NCBI RefSeq assembly: GCF_035784015.1
Contig: NZ_JALKOW010000006.1
Source of the DNA: Comamonas sp009360615
GTDB taxonomy: Bacteria > Pseudomonadota > Gammaproteobacteria > Burkholderiales > Burkholderiaceae_C
DNA length: 64,000 nucleotides
Strand: one strand, 5' to 3'
Shown here: positions 51,825-60,219 of the stretch, piece after piece
Layout: every line of letters starts with the position of its first letter
Position numbering within the stretch: position 1 is the stretch's first letter
Program-made: the position numbers and the translations under genes
The notes under the pieces: generated by a model
Databases searched by the model: none
Seen by the model: only the letters and a program-made list of their open reading frames with translations
Told to the model about the DNA's origin: nothing

Positions 51825-54254
51825 TCAGCCGGCCGGCAGTTCGCAGAAAGGCACATCCCTGTCGCTGCGCGGCTCGGCGGCCAGGCCCAGCACGCGTTCG
51901 CCGATGCTGTTGAGCACCACCTCGTCGGTACCGCCCGCGATGCGCATGCCGGCAGCGCCGAACCACAGGCGCTCCACCATCGCAAAGCGCTGCCCCAGTC
52001 CGCAGGCCTCCAGTTCGCAGGCCGCCAGCACGCCGCGCTGGCCCAGCAAATCGATGGCGAAGTAGCTGAAGGACTGCAGCGCGGCAGCGGCCACATTCTT
52101 GGCGCCGCTCAATTCCGGGCCGGGCTGGCGCCCCTTGCTCAGCGCCGTCAGAGCGCGGCATTGCAGCAGCCACAGTGCCTGCTCCTTGAGATAGAGATCG
52201 GCCCAGCGCTCGCGCAGGCGGCCGTCCTGCAGTGCGGGCCGACCTTCGAAGCGGACATCGGCGAGCAAACCTGCCGTGGTGCGCCACAGCTCGGCGGGCA
52301 TCACGCCTCCAATGGCCAGGCGCTCGGCCATCAATCCCGTCAGCGTCACTTTCCAGCCACCGCCCAGCGCCCCCACCAGTTGGTGGTCGGGCACGAACAC
52401 ATCCTCGAAGAAGACCTCGTTGAACTCGGACTCGCCGCCAGCCTGGCGAACCGGGCGCACGGTGATGCCGGGCGAACGCATGTCCAGAAAGAAGGTGCTC
52501 AGGCCCTCGAACTTGGGGGCCTGCGGATCGGTGCGGGCCAGCACGAGTCCGAACTGGGCAAACTGTGCGAGCGAGGTCCAGACCTTCTGGCCGTTGATGA
52601 TCCAGCCCTCGCGGCCATCGGTGGCGCGCTCGGCACGCGTGCGCACCATGCCCAGGTCGGAGCCTGCGCCGGGCTCGCTCAGCAGCTGGCACCAGAGGTT
52701 CCTGCCGCTCAGCGCCGGCGCGACATGCCGGGCCAGCACTTCGGGAGCAGCATGCGTCATCACCGAGGGCAGCACCATGCCCAGACTCACATTGAACATG
52801 CCGGTGGGCACCTTGGCCTTGCCCTCCTCCTGGCGCCAGATCAGCTCCTGCATGGGCGTGCCGCCACGGCCGCCGAGCGCCTTGGGCCAGGTGATGGCGC
52901 CAAAGCCTGCGGCGGCCTTCCTGGCTTGCCACACCCGAGCCGCCTCCATGCGCTGCGCGGCCGTCATGTCGCGCCCGAAATAGTCGTCGGCACCGGCCTT
53001 GGGCTCGGCATTGGCCTGCAACCAGGCTCGGCATTCGGCGCGGAAGGCCGCCTCTTCGGGCGTGTCATCGAAGTCCATGGACTGGCAGTCGGCCTGGGTC
53101 GCCCTCTTCACGGGGGCCTCAGGCTCTGCTGCGAGCAGCCGCTGCTCCAACTCGGCCGCCACCTGCTCGCGCCAGGCATGGATGCTGCCCAGCTCCACGG
53201 CCTGCTGACGCGCGCGGCGATAGAACAGGTGGCAATCCATCTCCCAGGTATAGCCCATGCCGCCATGGGTGTGGAGGTTTTCCTGAGCGGCCTCCGACAG
53301 CGCCTGGGTGCTGCTCACGCGTGCTGCCGCCGCTGCACCGGGCAGCTCGGGTACCCCATCGCCCGCAGCCATGTCCGCCGTCAGAGCCCAGGCACCGTAG
53401 TAGCAATGCGCACGGGCCAGCTGATTGCTGGTGTAGAGATGGGCCAGCTTGTGCTTGATGCCCTGATAGGAGCCGATGGGACGGCCGAATGCCTTGCGCT
53501 CCCTGGCATGGCCGCAGGCCATCTCCAGCGCGGCATCGGCGGCCCCGAGCTGTTCAAAGGCGAGCAGCACGGCCGCACGATCGCGCACGCGCCGCATGAC
53601 TTCGGCAGCGCTGCGGCTGCCGTCCAGCGGCTCGGCCTGCGTGTTGTCGAAGTTCAGGCAGGCATAAGGCTTGGAGGGGTCCAGGGTCTTGAGCCTTCGG
53701 CGTCGCACCGTGCCGTCGAACCCGAAGGCCACGAGCACCTGCGCCCCTGCCGTGTTGCGCGCCAGCGCCACGCCCCATTGCGCGGCCATGCCGTCGGCCA
53801 CCAGCGGGCATTCGCCCTTCAAGGTCTTGCCGTCAAACAGGGGCAGAACGGATGGAGGGTCCTGCCCGTCCGCCGGTGCTGCCAGACAGCCAATGCTTCC
53901 GCCCGAAACCGGCAGCAGCCATTTCCTGCGTTGCGCAGAAAGCTCCGGTGTCGATAGCAGGATGACCTGCACCGCCAGATACATGGTCGAAGCCAGGGGT
54001 ACGGGGCTGAGCTGGCGACCCACTTCCTCGGCCACCACGCACATCTCCATGGCACCGAGGCCGATGCCGCCGCAGTCCTCGGGCAGCATCAGGCTGGTCA
54101 CCCCCAGCTGGGCCAAGCCGCTCCAAACGCTCCGGGCATGGCTGCCCTCGCCCTCGAGCAAGGCACGCGCCTGTGCCAGCGGCGATTCGCGGGTCAGGAA
54201 TTTGCGTATCTCGTTGCGCAGGGCGTTCTGGTCGTCACTGAAATCGAAGTTCAT
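51825..54254 (-). CDS. Fused double acyl-CoA dehydrogenase
   Basis: The 809-residue protein is two acyl-CoA dehydrogenase units in one chain. The first (about 1-385) has KAFGRPIGSYQG near 265 and HTHGGMGYTWE near 335. The second (about 400-800) has a complete LSEPGAGSDL near 525, KVWTS near 555 and AGGTDEVVLN near 775. It thus covers, in one polypeptide, the diverged small subunit and the well-conserved large subunit that are separate genes elsewhere in this window. The ATG follows GGGGAGACAGACG. It heads a set with an MFS gene and lies downstream of GMC, FadB-like and thiolase genes. Confidence 0.92.
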   Translation of the reverse strand: MNFDFSDDQNALRNEIRKFLTRESPLAQARALLEGEGSHARSVWSGLAQLGVTSLMLPEDCGGIGLGAMEMCVVAEEVGRQLSPVPLASTMYLAVQVILLSTPELSAQRRKWLLPVSGGSIGCLAAPADGQDPPSVLPLFDGKTLKGECPLVADGMAAQWGVALARNTAGAQVLVAFGFDGTVRRRRLKTLDPSKPYACLNFDNTQAEPLDGSRSAAEVMRRVRDRAAVLLAFEQLGAADAALEMACGHARERKAFGRPIGSYQGIKHKLAHLYTSNQLARAHCYYGAWALTADMAAGDGVPELPGAAAAARVSSTQALSEAAQENLHTHGGMGYTWEMDCHLFYRRARQQAVELGSIHAWREQVAAELEQRLLAAEPEAPVKRATQADCQSMDFDDTPEEAAFRAECRAWLQANAEPKAGADDYFGRDMTAAQRMEAARVWQARKAAAGFGAITWPKALGGRGGTPMQELIWRQEEGKAKVPTGMFNVSLGMVLPSVMTHAAPEVLARHVAPALSGRNLWCQLLSEPGAGSDLGMVRTRAERATDGREGWIINGQKVWTSLAQFAQFGLVLARTDPQAPKFEGLSTFFLDMRSPGITVRPVRQAGGESEFNEVFFEDVFVPDHQLVGALGGGWKVTLTGLMAERLAIGGVMPAELWRTTAGLLADVRFEGRPALQDGRLRERWADLYLKEQALWLLQCRALTALSKGRQPGPELSGAKNVAAAALQSFSYFAIDLLGQRGVLAACELEACGLGQRFAMVERLWFGAAGMRIAGGTDEVVLNSIGERVLGLAAEPRSDRDVPFCELPAG

Positions 54255-54282
54255 CGTCTGTCTCCCCCCATTCATCCAAAAC

Positions 54283-55974
54283 TCAGGCCACGGCGGCAGC
54301 CGCTGCGCCGGACATATGCGACATCGTGTTGGCAGGCGGCGTCAGACCCAGCACCAGGTCGGCCCCCTTGTCGCCGATCACCACCGATGCCGCATTCGTG
54401 TTGCCGGACACCAGATGCGGCATGACCGAGGCATCGATCACGCGCAGCCCCTGCACGCCCTTGAGCTTGAGGTCGGGGGTGACCACGCCCAGCGGATCCG
54501 CCGCATCGCCCATGCGGCAGCTGCCGCTGGCGTGGTGGCCCGAGCCCAGGTACATGGAGATCCAGTCCAGCAACTCGTCATCGGTTTGCACATCGGGCGT
54601 GGGACGGGTCTGCGCCTCTATCAGGCCGGCCAGAGCGGGCTGACGGGCAATCCTGCTGGCCATGCGCACGCCGTGGAGCAGCGCCTTGCGGTCACGCTCG
54701 TCGTGCAGAAAGTTCATGCGGATGCTGGCCAGCTCCTCGGGATGGCGGCTTTTGAGCCGGAGCTGGCCGCGCGAGTAGGGACGCACCTGGTACGGAGCCA
54801 TCGTCATGCCCGGGAAGGCCTCGGTGCGATAGTTCTTGCCGCTTTGCATGTAGCCTTCGATGTCCCCGGTCACGGGCAGGCCGTGAATCTGGATGTCGTT
54901 GTAGGGCAGGCTCGCATCGCTGCTGAACCAGGCTGCAAACTCCGAAGCCGGCATGGCCATGGCGCCCTGCCTGGTCAGCAGGTACCGCATGAGCGAAGCG
55001 CCAATACCCAGACCGCGCAGCGAGCGGTTGAGACTGGGCGTGCCGGCCTTCATGCGCCAGGACATCGGGACAATCGCATGGTCCTGCAGATTGGCGCCCA
55101 CTCCGGGAAGATCCACCCTGACCTCGATCCCCATTTCCTGCAGATGCGCCGCCGGGCCGATGCCCGAGAGCATCAGCAGCTGGGGCGACTGCAGGGCGCC
55201 TGCGCACAGCAGGATCTCCTTGCCGGCACGGGCGACGTGGCTGCCGCCTGCCCTGTCCTTCCAGTGCACCGTGGTGGCGCGCAGTCCATCGAGGCCTATG
55301 CGGGTGACCAGCACCTGCATGCGGACCTCCAGATTGCGCCGCCGCATGGCAGGCTCGATGGCATTCCTGGCCACCGACGAGCGCCGGCCATTCTTGAGGT
55401 TGACCTGGAACAGACCTGCGCCATGCGGATGGCCGTTGTTGAAATCCCTGCAGGCAGGCATGCCGGCTTGAATGGCGGCCCGCACCATGGCCAGCGATAC
55501 CGGGTGCGGATTGTGCAGATTGTTGGCGGTCAGCGGCCCGCCCCGCCCATGCCAGGGCTGGGTGAACTCTGCCTCGCTGCGCTGCTGGTCTTCGGTACGC
55601 ACAAAGTAGGGCAGCAGCTCGTCGTAGCTCCAGCCCGCGGCCCCTTGCGCAGACCAGCTGTCGAAATCCGCACGGTCGCCGCGCACATAGATCATGCCGT
55701 TGATGGACGAAGATCCGCCCAGGCGCTTGCCGCGCGGCAGGCTGATGCGGCGATTCGCCGCGTACTGCTCGCGCTCTGTTTCGTGACCCCAGGAATACCT
55801 GGGGCTGTTGATCATCTGGCCCCAGCCCGAGGGCATGGAGACCAGCCAATCCTTGTGGCTGGCGCCACCTTCGAGCAGCAGGACCTGGTGCTGTCGGTTC
55901 TCGCTCAGACGCGCAGCCAGTGTGCCGCCCGCCGAGCCCGCGCCTATGACGATGTAATCGAAGACTTCGTCCAT
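54283..55974 (-). CDS. GMC-family FAD oxidoreductase
   Basis: The 563-residue glucose-methanol-choline oxidoreductase has an N-terminal FAD site VIGAGSAGGTLAARL near residue 9, GGSSSINGMIYVRG near 80, and a C-terminal HHASGSCRMG near 485 with the catalytic His region. It is closer to choline/alcohol dehydrogenases (BetA type) than to classical cholesterol oxidase. No signal peptide is visible. Located between the double dehydrogenase and the FadB-like gene, it may oxidise a side-chain alcohol to an aldehyde or acid that enters beta-oxidation. Confidence 0.9.
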   Translation of the reverse strand: MDEVFDYIVIGAGSAGGTLAARLSENRQHQVLLLEGGASHKDWLVSMPSGWGQMINSPRYSWGHETEREQYAANRRISLPRGKRLGGSSSINGMIYVRGDRADFDSWSAQGAAGWSYDELLPYFVRTEDQQRSEAEFTQPWHGRGGPLTANNLHNPHPVSLAMVRAAIQAGMPACRDFNNGHPHGAGLFQVNLKNGRRSSVARNAIEPAMRRRNLEVRMQVLVTRIGLDGLRATTVHWKDRAGGSHVARAGKEILLCAGALQSPQLLMLSGIGPAAHLQEMGIEVRVDLPGVGANLQDHAIVPMSWRMKAGTPSLNRSLRGLGIGASLMRYLLTRQGAMAMPASEFAAWFSSDASLPYNDIQIHGLPVTGDIEGYMQSGKNYRTEAFPGMTMAPYQVRPYSRGQLRLKSRHPEELASIRMNFLHDERDRKALLHGVRMASRIARQPALAGLIEAQTRPTPDVQTDDELLDWISMYLGSGHHASGSCRMGDAADPLGVVTPDLKLKGVQGLRVIDASVMPHLVSGNTNAASVVIGDKGADLVLGLTPPANTMSHMSGAAAAAVA

Positions 55975-56060
55975 GGCCTGTCTCCATTGATTGTTATTGG
56001 ATGAATGACTGTGCCGAGCCAATACCGGGTGAGCGCGCCCGCCCACCCTTTGGGCTCTGG

Positions 56061-58232
56061 TCAGGCCCTGGCAGTTTTGCCGTAGAAAGTCTGCCCCCTG
56101 GCCGCCATATCGCGCAGCAGCCGAGGCGGGCGCAGTTGCTCGCCAAACAGATCGGCCAGGCGATCGGCCTCGGCCACGAACTGCGGCAGACCGATGCCGT
56201 CGATGAAGCAGAAGGGACCGCCCGTGTAGGCCGGAAAGCCCACACCCAGAATCGCGCCGATGTCGCCGTCGGCCGGCGCCAGCAGCACGCCCTCCTCCAT
56301 GGCACGGGCGCCTTCGACGGCCTGCACATAGAGAATGCGCTGCTTGAGATCGTGCGCGCTGGGCTGCTGGGCTTTGAGCGGGTAATGCTCGGCCAGGCCC
56401 GGCCAGATGCGCTTGCCGCTGCCACCCTCACTAGGGTCGTAGTCATAGAAGCCCTTGCCCACCTTGCGGCCCAGACGGCCCAGCTCGAACAGCTTGCCGA
56501 TTACGGGGACGGAGCGACCGGGCCGGTAATCCTCTGGAAACTCCTTGGCCTGGGCTTCGCCCGCATGCTTGGACAGATCGATCGACAGCTCGTCGGTAAT
56601 CGCCAGCGGCCCCACGGGCATGCCCGCATGCCTGGCACAGTTCTCAATCAATGCCGGGGCAATGCCTTCTGCCACCATGCCAATGGCGTCATCCACAAAC
56701 GCGCCGATGAAGCGGCTGGTGAAAAAGCCGCGCTTGTCGTTGACGACAATGGGCGTCTTCTTGAGCTGGGCCACAAAGTCCAGTGCCTGCGCCAGCGTGG
56801 CATCCGATGTCTGCTTGCCGCGAATGACTTCCACCAGCGGCATCTTGTCGGCCGGCGAGAAGAAATGCAGGCCGATAAAGCGATCGGGCCGGTCGCTCGC
56901 CTGCGCCAGCAGGCCGATGGGCAGGGCCGAGGTATTGCTGGCCAGCACACAGGTTGGCGGCAGCACAGCGTCCAGCTTCTTCGTGACTTCGGCCTTGATG
57001 GCACGGTCTTCGAACACGGCTTCGATCACCATGTCCGCGTCGCGCAGCTGCTCGTAATCGGTGCAGGGCGTGATGCGAGCGAGAATGGAATCGGCCTTCT
57101 CCCGGCTCTGGCGGCCCTTGTCCACCAGCCTGGCCAGCACCTTCTCGGAGTACTGCTTTCCCTGGGCCGCAGATGCCTGATCCCGGTCTATGAGCACCAC
57201 CTGAATGCCGCGCTGCGCAGCCACCAGCGCAATGCCGGCCCCCATCATGCCTGCACCGATCAGTCCCAGCTTGCGGCATCTGAACGGCTCAAACCCTGCA
57301 GGACGGTGCATGCCTTTTTCGGCCTTGGCCTTGTTGACGAAAAGCGTGCGGATCATGCCGCGTGCCACCGGACTGCGCGACAGCACGGCCATGTACTTGC
57401 TCTCGATGCGCAGGCCCTTATCCATGGGCAGCTGACAGCCCTCGTAGATGCAGCTCTGAATGCACAAGGGTGCCGGCATCTTGTGAAAGGTCTTGGCCTG
57501 CAGCAGGGCGTTGCCCACCACGAAAGCCGGCGCGACGCGCGGGTCCAGCGGGCCACCGCCAGGAACGCGAAAGCCTTTCACATCCCAGGGCTGCACCGCC
57601 GTGGGCCCGGCCCGCAGCCAGGCCTTGGCGGCGCCAAGCAATTCTTCGGGAGGGACCACTTCGTCCACCAGTCCGGCCTCCTTCGCCTTCACGGCTTGCA
57701 GTTGCCTGCCTTCCATCAGAAAAGGCATGGCAGCCAGAATGCCTATCATGCGCGGCAGACGCTGGGTGCCGCCGGCGCCGGGCAGCAAGCCAACCTGTAC
57801 CTCGGGCAGGCCGAGCATGACCGAGGGGGTATCGGCTGCAATGCGGTGGTGACAGGCCAGGCAGATTTCATACCCCCCGCCCAGTGCCATGCCGTTGATG
57901 GCCGCCACCAGGGGCTTGCCCAGGGTCTCCAGTTTGCGCAGCAGCCTGGACAGCGATGCGCAGGAGGCGAAAAGCTCCTCGATGGGCATGTCCGCCATGG
58001 CGTCGATATTGGCCTCCATGCCCAGCAGGTCGGCCCCCGCGACAAAGCTGTCCTTGCCCGAGGTGATGATGCCGCCGCGCACCCGGTCGTCGCCTTGCAT
58101 GCGGGCGATACAGGCCTCCAGGCTGTCCATGAAGGCCTGATCGATCACATTCATGGTCTTGCCGGGGTAATCCAGGGTCAGCGTGGCAATGCCGTCATCG
58201 TCGACGCCATAGCGGATGATTTCCGTTGTCAT
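56061..58232 (-). CDS. FadB-like enoyl-CoA hydratase/3-hydroxyacyl-CoA dehydrogenase
   Basis: The 723-residue bifunctional protein has a crotonase domain (about 1-190, with AGADLLGME near 65 and NGMALGGGYE near 112). An NAD-binding 3-hydroxyacyl-CoA dehydrogenase domain follows (about 310-500, GLIGAGMMGAGIA near 323), then C-terminal helical domains (about 500-720). It catalyses the hydration and oxidation steps of beta-oxidation. It lies 17 bp after the thiolase gene, the usual FadA-FadB pair though in the reversed order, and would support thiolytic shortening of a steroid side chain. Confidence 0.93.
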   Translation of the reverse strand: MTTEIIRYGVDDDGIATLTLDYPGKTMNVIDQAFMDSLEACIARMQGDDRVRGGIITSGKDSFVAGADLLGMEANIDAMADMPIEELFASCASLSRLLRKLETLGKPLVAAINGMALGGGYEICLACHHRIAADTPSVMLGLPEVQVGLLPGAGGTQRLPRMIGILAAMPFLMEGRQLQAVKAKEAGLVDEVVPPEELLGAAKAWLRAGPTAVQPWDVKGFRVPGGGPLDPRVAPAFVVGNALLQAKTFHKMPAPLCIQSCIYEGCQLPMDKGLRIESKYMAVLSRSPVARGMIRTLFVNKAKAEKGMHRPAGFEPFRCRKLGLIGAGMMGAGIALVAAQRGIQVVLIDRDQASAAQGKQYSEKVLARLVDKGRQSREKADSILARITPCTDYEQLRDADMVIEAVFEDRAIKAEVTKKLDAVLPPTCVLASNTSALPIGLLAQASDRPDRFIGLHFFSPADKMPLVEVIRGKQTSDATLAQALDFVAQLKKTPIVVNDKRGFFTSRFIGAFVDDAIGMVAEGIAPALIENCARHAGMPVGPLAITDELSIDLSKHAGEAQAKEFPEDYRPGRSVPVIGKLFELGRLGRKVGKGFYDYDPSEGGSGKRIWPGLAEHYPLKAQQPSAHDLKQRILYVQAVEGARAMEEGVLLAPADGDIGAILGVGFPAYTGGPFCFIDGIGLPQFVAEADRLADLFGEQLRPPRLLRDMAARGQTFYGKTARA

Positions 58233-58249
58233 GTCTTGTGTTTCCTCGC

Positions 58250-59455
58250 TCACACGCGTTCGATGATCATGGCCGAGCCCATGCCCGCCGCCACGCACAG
58301 GCTGATCAGCGCCGTGCGCTTGCCGGTACGCTCCAGCTCGTCCAGCGCCGTGCCCAGGATCATGGCGCCCGTCGCCCCCAGCGGATGGCCCATGGCAATC
58401 GCTCCGCCGTTGACGTTCATGCGCTCATGGGGAATGTCCAGCTCCTCCATCATGGTCAGCACCACCGTGGCAAAGGCCTCGTTGAGCTCCCACAGATCGA
58501 TGTCCGAAGCCTGCATGCGCGCCCTGGCCAAGGCCTTGCGTGCGGCATGGGCCGGGCCGTCCAGCATCAAGGTCGGCTCGGAGCCGATGCTGGCAAAGGC
58601 GCGGATGCGCGCACGGGGCTTGAGGCCTTGCCTGGCACCCGCTTCTGCCGTGCCGATCAGCACTGCCGCGGCCCCATCGACAATGCCCGAGCTATTGCCT
58701 GCGTGGTGATGGTGATGAATCTGCTCGACTTGCGGATAGCGCTGCAGCGCCACGCTGTCGTAGCCGTATTTCTGGCCCATTTCGGTAAACGCGGGCTTGA
58801 GAGATGCCAGAGATTCGACCGAGGTTTCGGGACGAATCGTCTCGTCTTTTTCCAGCAGCGTCAGGCCCAGGAAATCCTTGACGGGCACGACCGATTTGTC
58901 AAAGCGACCTTCGGCCCAGGCCGTGGCCGCACGACGATGGCTTTCCGCCGAGTATGCGTCCAGATCATGGCGACTGTGGCCACGCAGCGATGCCAGCAGA
59001 TCGGCCGAGATGCCCTGCATCACGAAATAGGTCTTGCTGGCCATTTGCGGGTCCTGCGCCCAGGCTCCGCCATCGGAGCCCATGGGCACGCGGGACATCA
59101 TCTCCACGCCCGCGCCAATGGCCATGTCGGCCTGACCGGACATGACCTTGGCCGCAGCAAAGCTCACGGCCTCCAGGCCCGAGCCGCAGTAGCGGTTGAG
59201 CTGCACGCCGGCCACGCTCTGCGCATAGTCGGCCTGCAGCACCGCCATGCGGCCCACGTTGCCGCCCTGCTCGCCCACGGGCACCACACAGCCCATGACC
59301 ACATCGTCCACCATCGCCGTCTCGAGCTGATGGCGCTCGCGAAGGGCCAGCAGCGGCTGCGCGGCCAGCCAGACCGGCGTCACCTCATGCAGCGCGCCAT
59401 CCGGCTTGCCCTTGCCGCGGGGGGTACGGACATGGTCGAAGATCAATGCCTCCAT
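58250..59455 (-). CDS. Acyl-CoA thiolase (FadA type)
   Basis: The 401-residue thiolase has the nucleophilic Cys in NRYCGSG near residue 88, a GGAIAMGHPLGATGA motif near 350 and a C-terminal CVAAGMG with the second catalytic Cys near 388. Both cysteines are present, unlike the two thiolase-like aldolases in the window. The ATG at 59455 is favoured over 59461 because GAGGA then has a 6-base spacer. It heads the minus-strand set thiolase, FadB-like, GMC, double dehydrogenase and MFS. No clear operator copy lies within 150 bp upstream. Confidence 0.93.
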   Translation of the reverse strand: MEALIFDHVRTPRGKGKPDGALHEVTPVWLAAQPLLALRERHQLETAMVDDVVMGCVVPVGEQGGNVGRMAVLQADYAQSVAGVQLNRYCGSGLEAVSFAAAKVMSGQADMAIGAGVEMMSRVPMGSDGGAWAQDPQMASKTYFVMQGISADLLASLRGHSRHDLDAYSAESHRRAATAWAEGRFDKSVVPVKDFLGLTLLEKDETIRPETSVESLASLKPAFTEMGQKYGYDSVALQRYPQVEQIHHHHHAGNSSGIVDGAAAVLIGTAEAGARQGLKPRARIRAFASIGSEPTLMLDGPAHAARKALARARMQASDIDLWELNEAFATVVLTMMEELDIPHERMNVNGGAIAMGHPLGATGAMILGTALDELERTGKRTALISLCVAAGMGSAMIIERV

Positions 59456-59829
59456 CTGCATTCCTCACATCACCAGGTTGTTATCGGGTTCCTTTTCAGG
59501 TTGCCATACGGCTTTTGCCCAAACCTACCTGATTCAGACTAGGGGCAGACTATGAGAGAAACCGCCAGCCCCGGGTGGCACATGGCGTGTCCCACCCGCC
59601 GACTCAGCCGGCTCGCGCCGCCAGAGTGCCCGCACCGGGGCTTTGTCGCCTTCGGAGCCATCGTCCCAGCTCTCATGGGTGACGCAAAAGTCTCCCGGCT
59701 TGCCACACCGGAAGGCTGCAGACGAGGCTGCCGCGCTCGGGCCACCAGCCCTCCGGGTTGTTCATGGTGTCCAGCGCGTCCCCTTCGGACTCGGGCGACT
59801 GCAGAAACAGCGTACAGGCCCTGCCCCCC

Positions 59830-60092
59830 GTCCGGAATGCCGGCGTTGTGCACCAAGATAGCGGCCACGCCAACCTCGTCCCGGATGTGCCGTGCCATGG
59901 CGACCCTGGCGTCGCAATGGCTCAGGCCGGCCGCCGATCCCTGCAACTGGCGCGCTGTGTTCCGGGCTCGCTCCCGATGACAGTCGTTCAGCACCACATG
60001 CGCGCCCCGGGCGGCCAGCGCCTGCGCGATGCCCAACCCATGCCGCGCCCGGCACCGCTGACCAGCGCCACTTTTCCATACAGCCTGAACAT
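59830..60092 (-). pseudogene. Frameshifted, truncated SDR remnant
   Basis: The remnant starts with an ATG behind a recognisable AAGGAG and encodes LYGKVALVSGAGRGMG, the N-terminal Rossmann motif of a short-chain dehydrogenase. A one-base deletion near 60036 then shifts the frame. The next frame continues with LGIAQALAARGAHVVLND and reaches VHNAGIP near 59835, the SDR NNAG motif. The catalytic part is missing. It is a dead gene that once resembled HsdA-like SDRs. Confidence 0.7.
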
Positions 60093-60147
60093 GACCTGCA
60101 CTCCTTGGTTGTGGAAGGTCCCGAGCTGACCAGACCTCCCGGACATA

Positions 60148-60163
60148 CTCCAAACGGACGGGG
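60148..60163 (+). promoter_or_regulatory. Recurrent operator copy 12
   Basis: It reads CTCC-AAAC-GGAC-GGGG, with a good centre and arms but an altered 3' end, 56 bp upstream of the racemase-like gene. Confidence 0.5.
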
Positions 60164-60219
60164 TCAAAACCGGCGGGATCCACAAGATAGAAAAGTCAGA
60201 CACACATCAGGAGACCGAC

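Larger units (their letters stand above)
59456..60219. other. Gap with remnant coding sequence
   Basis: This 764-base region separates the thiolase (minus) from the racemase-like gene (plus). Besides the SDR remnant at 59830-60092 it contains short coding-like pieces in two minus-strand frames near 59650-59790 (for example a DTMNNPEGW segment) that I cannot assign. Operator copy 12 lies at its right end. Confidence 0.55.

Noticed and set aside
54252..54259. AGACGATG overlapping the start codon of the fused dehydrogenase
   Set aside because: It includes the ATG and the ribosome binding region and has no left arm, so it is more likely chance than an operator copy.
56001..58709. Very long open frame opposite the FadB-like and thiolase genes
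   Set aside because: It is antisense to clearly recognised proteins and has the His/Gln/Arg-rich composition typical of shadow frames in GC-rich DNA. The same applies to the long frames opposite 4072-6552, 8341-11267 and 51825-54254.
59659..59666. GGACGATG (minus strand) 204 bp upstream of the thiolase
   Set aside because: Exact right half, but no left arm, unusual distance, and it falls inside coding-like remnant sequence; not counted as a site.
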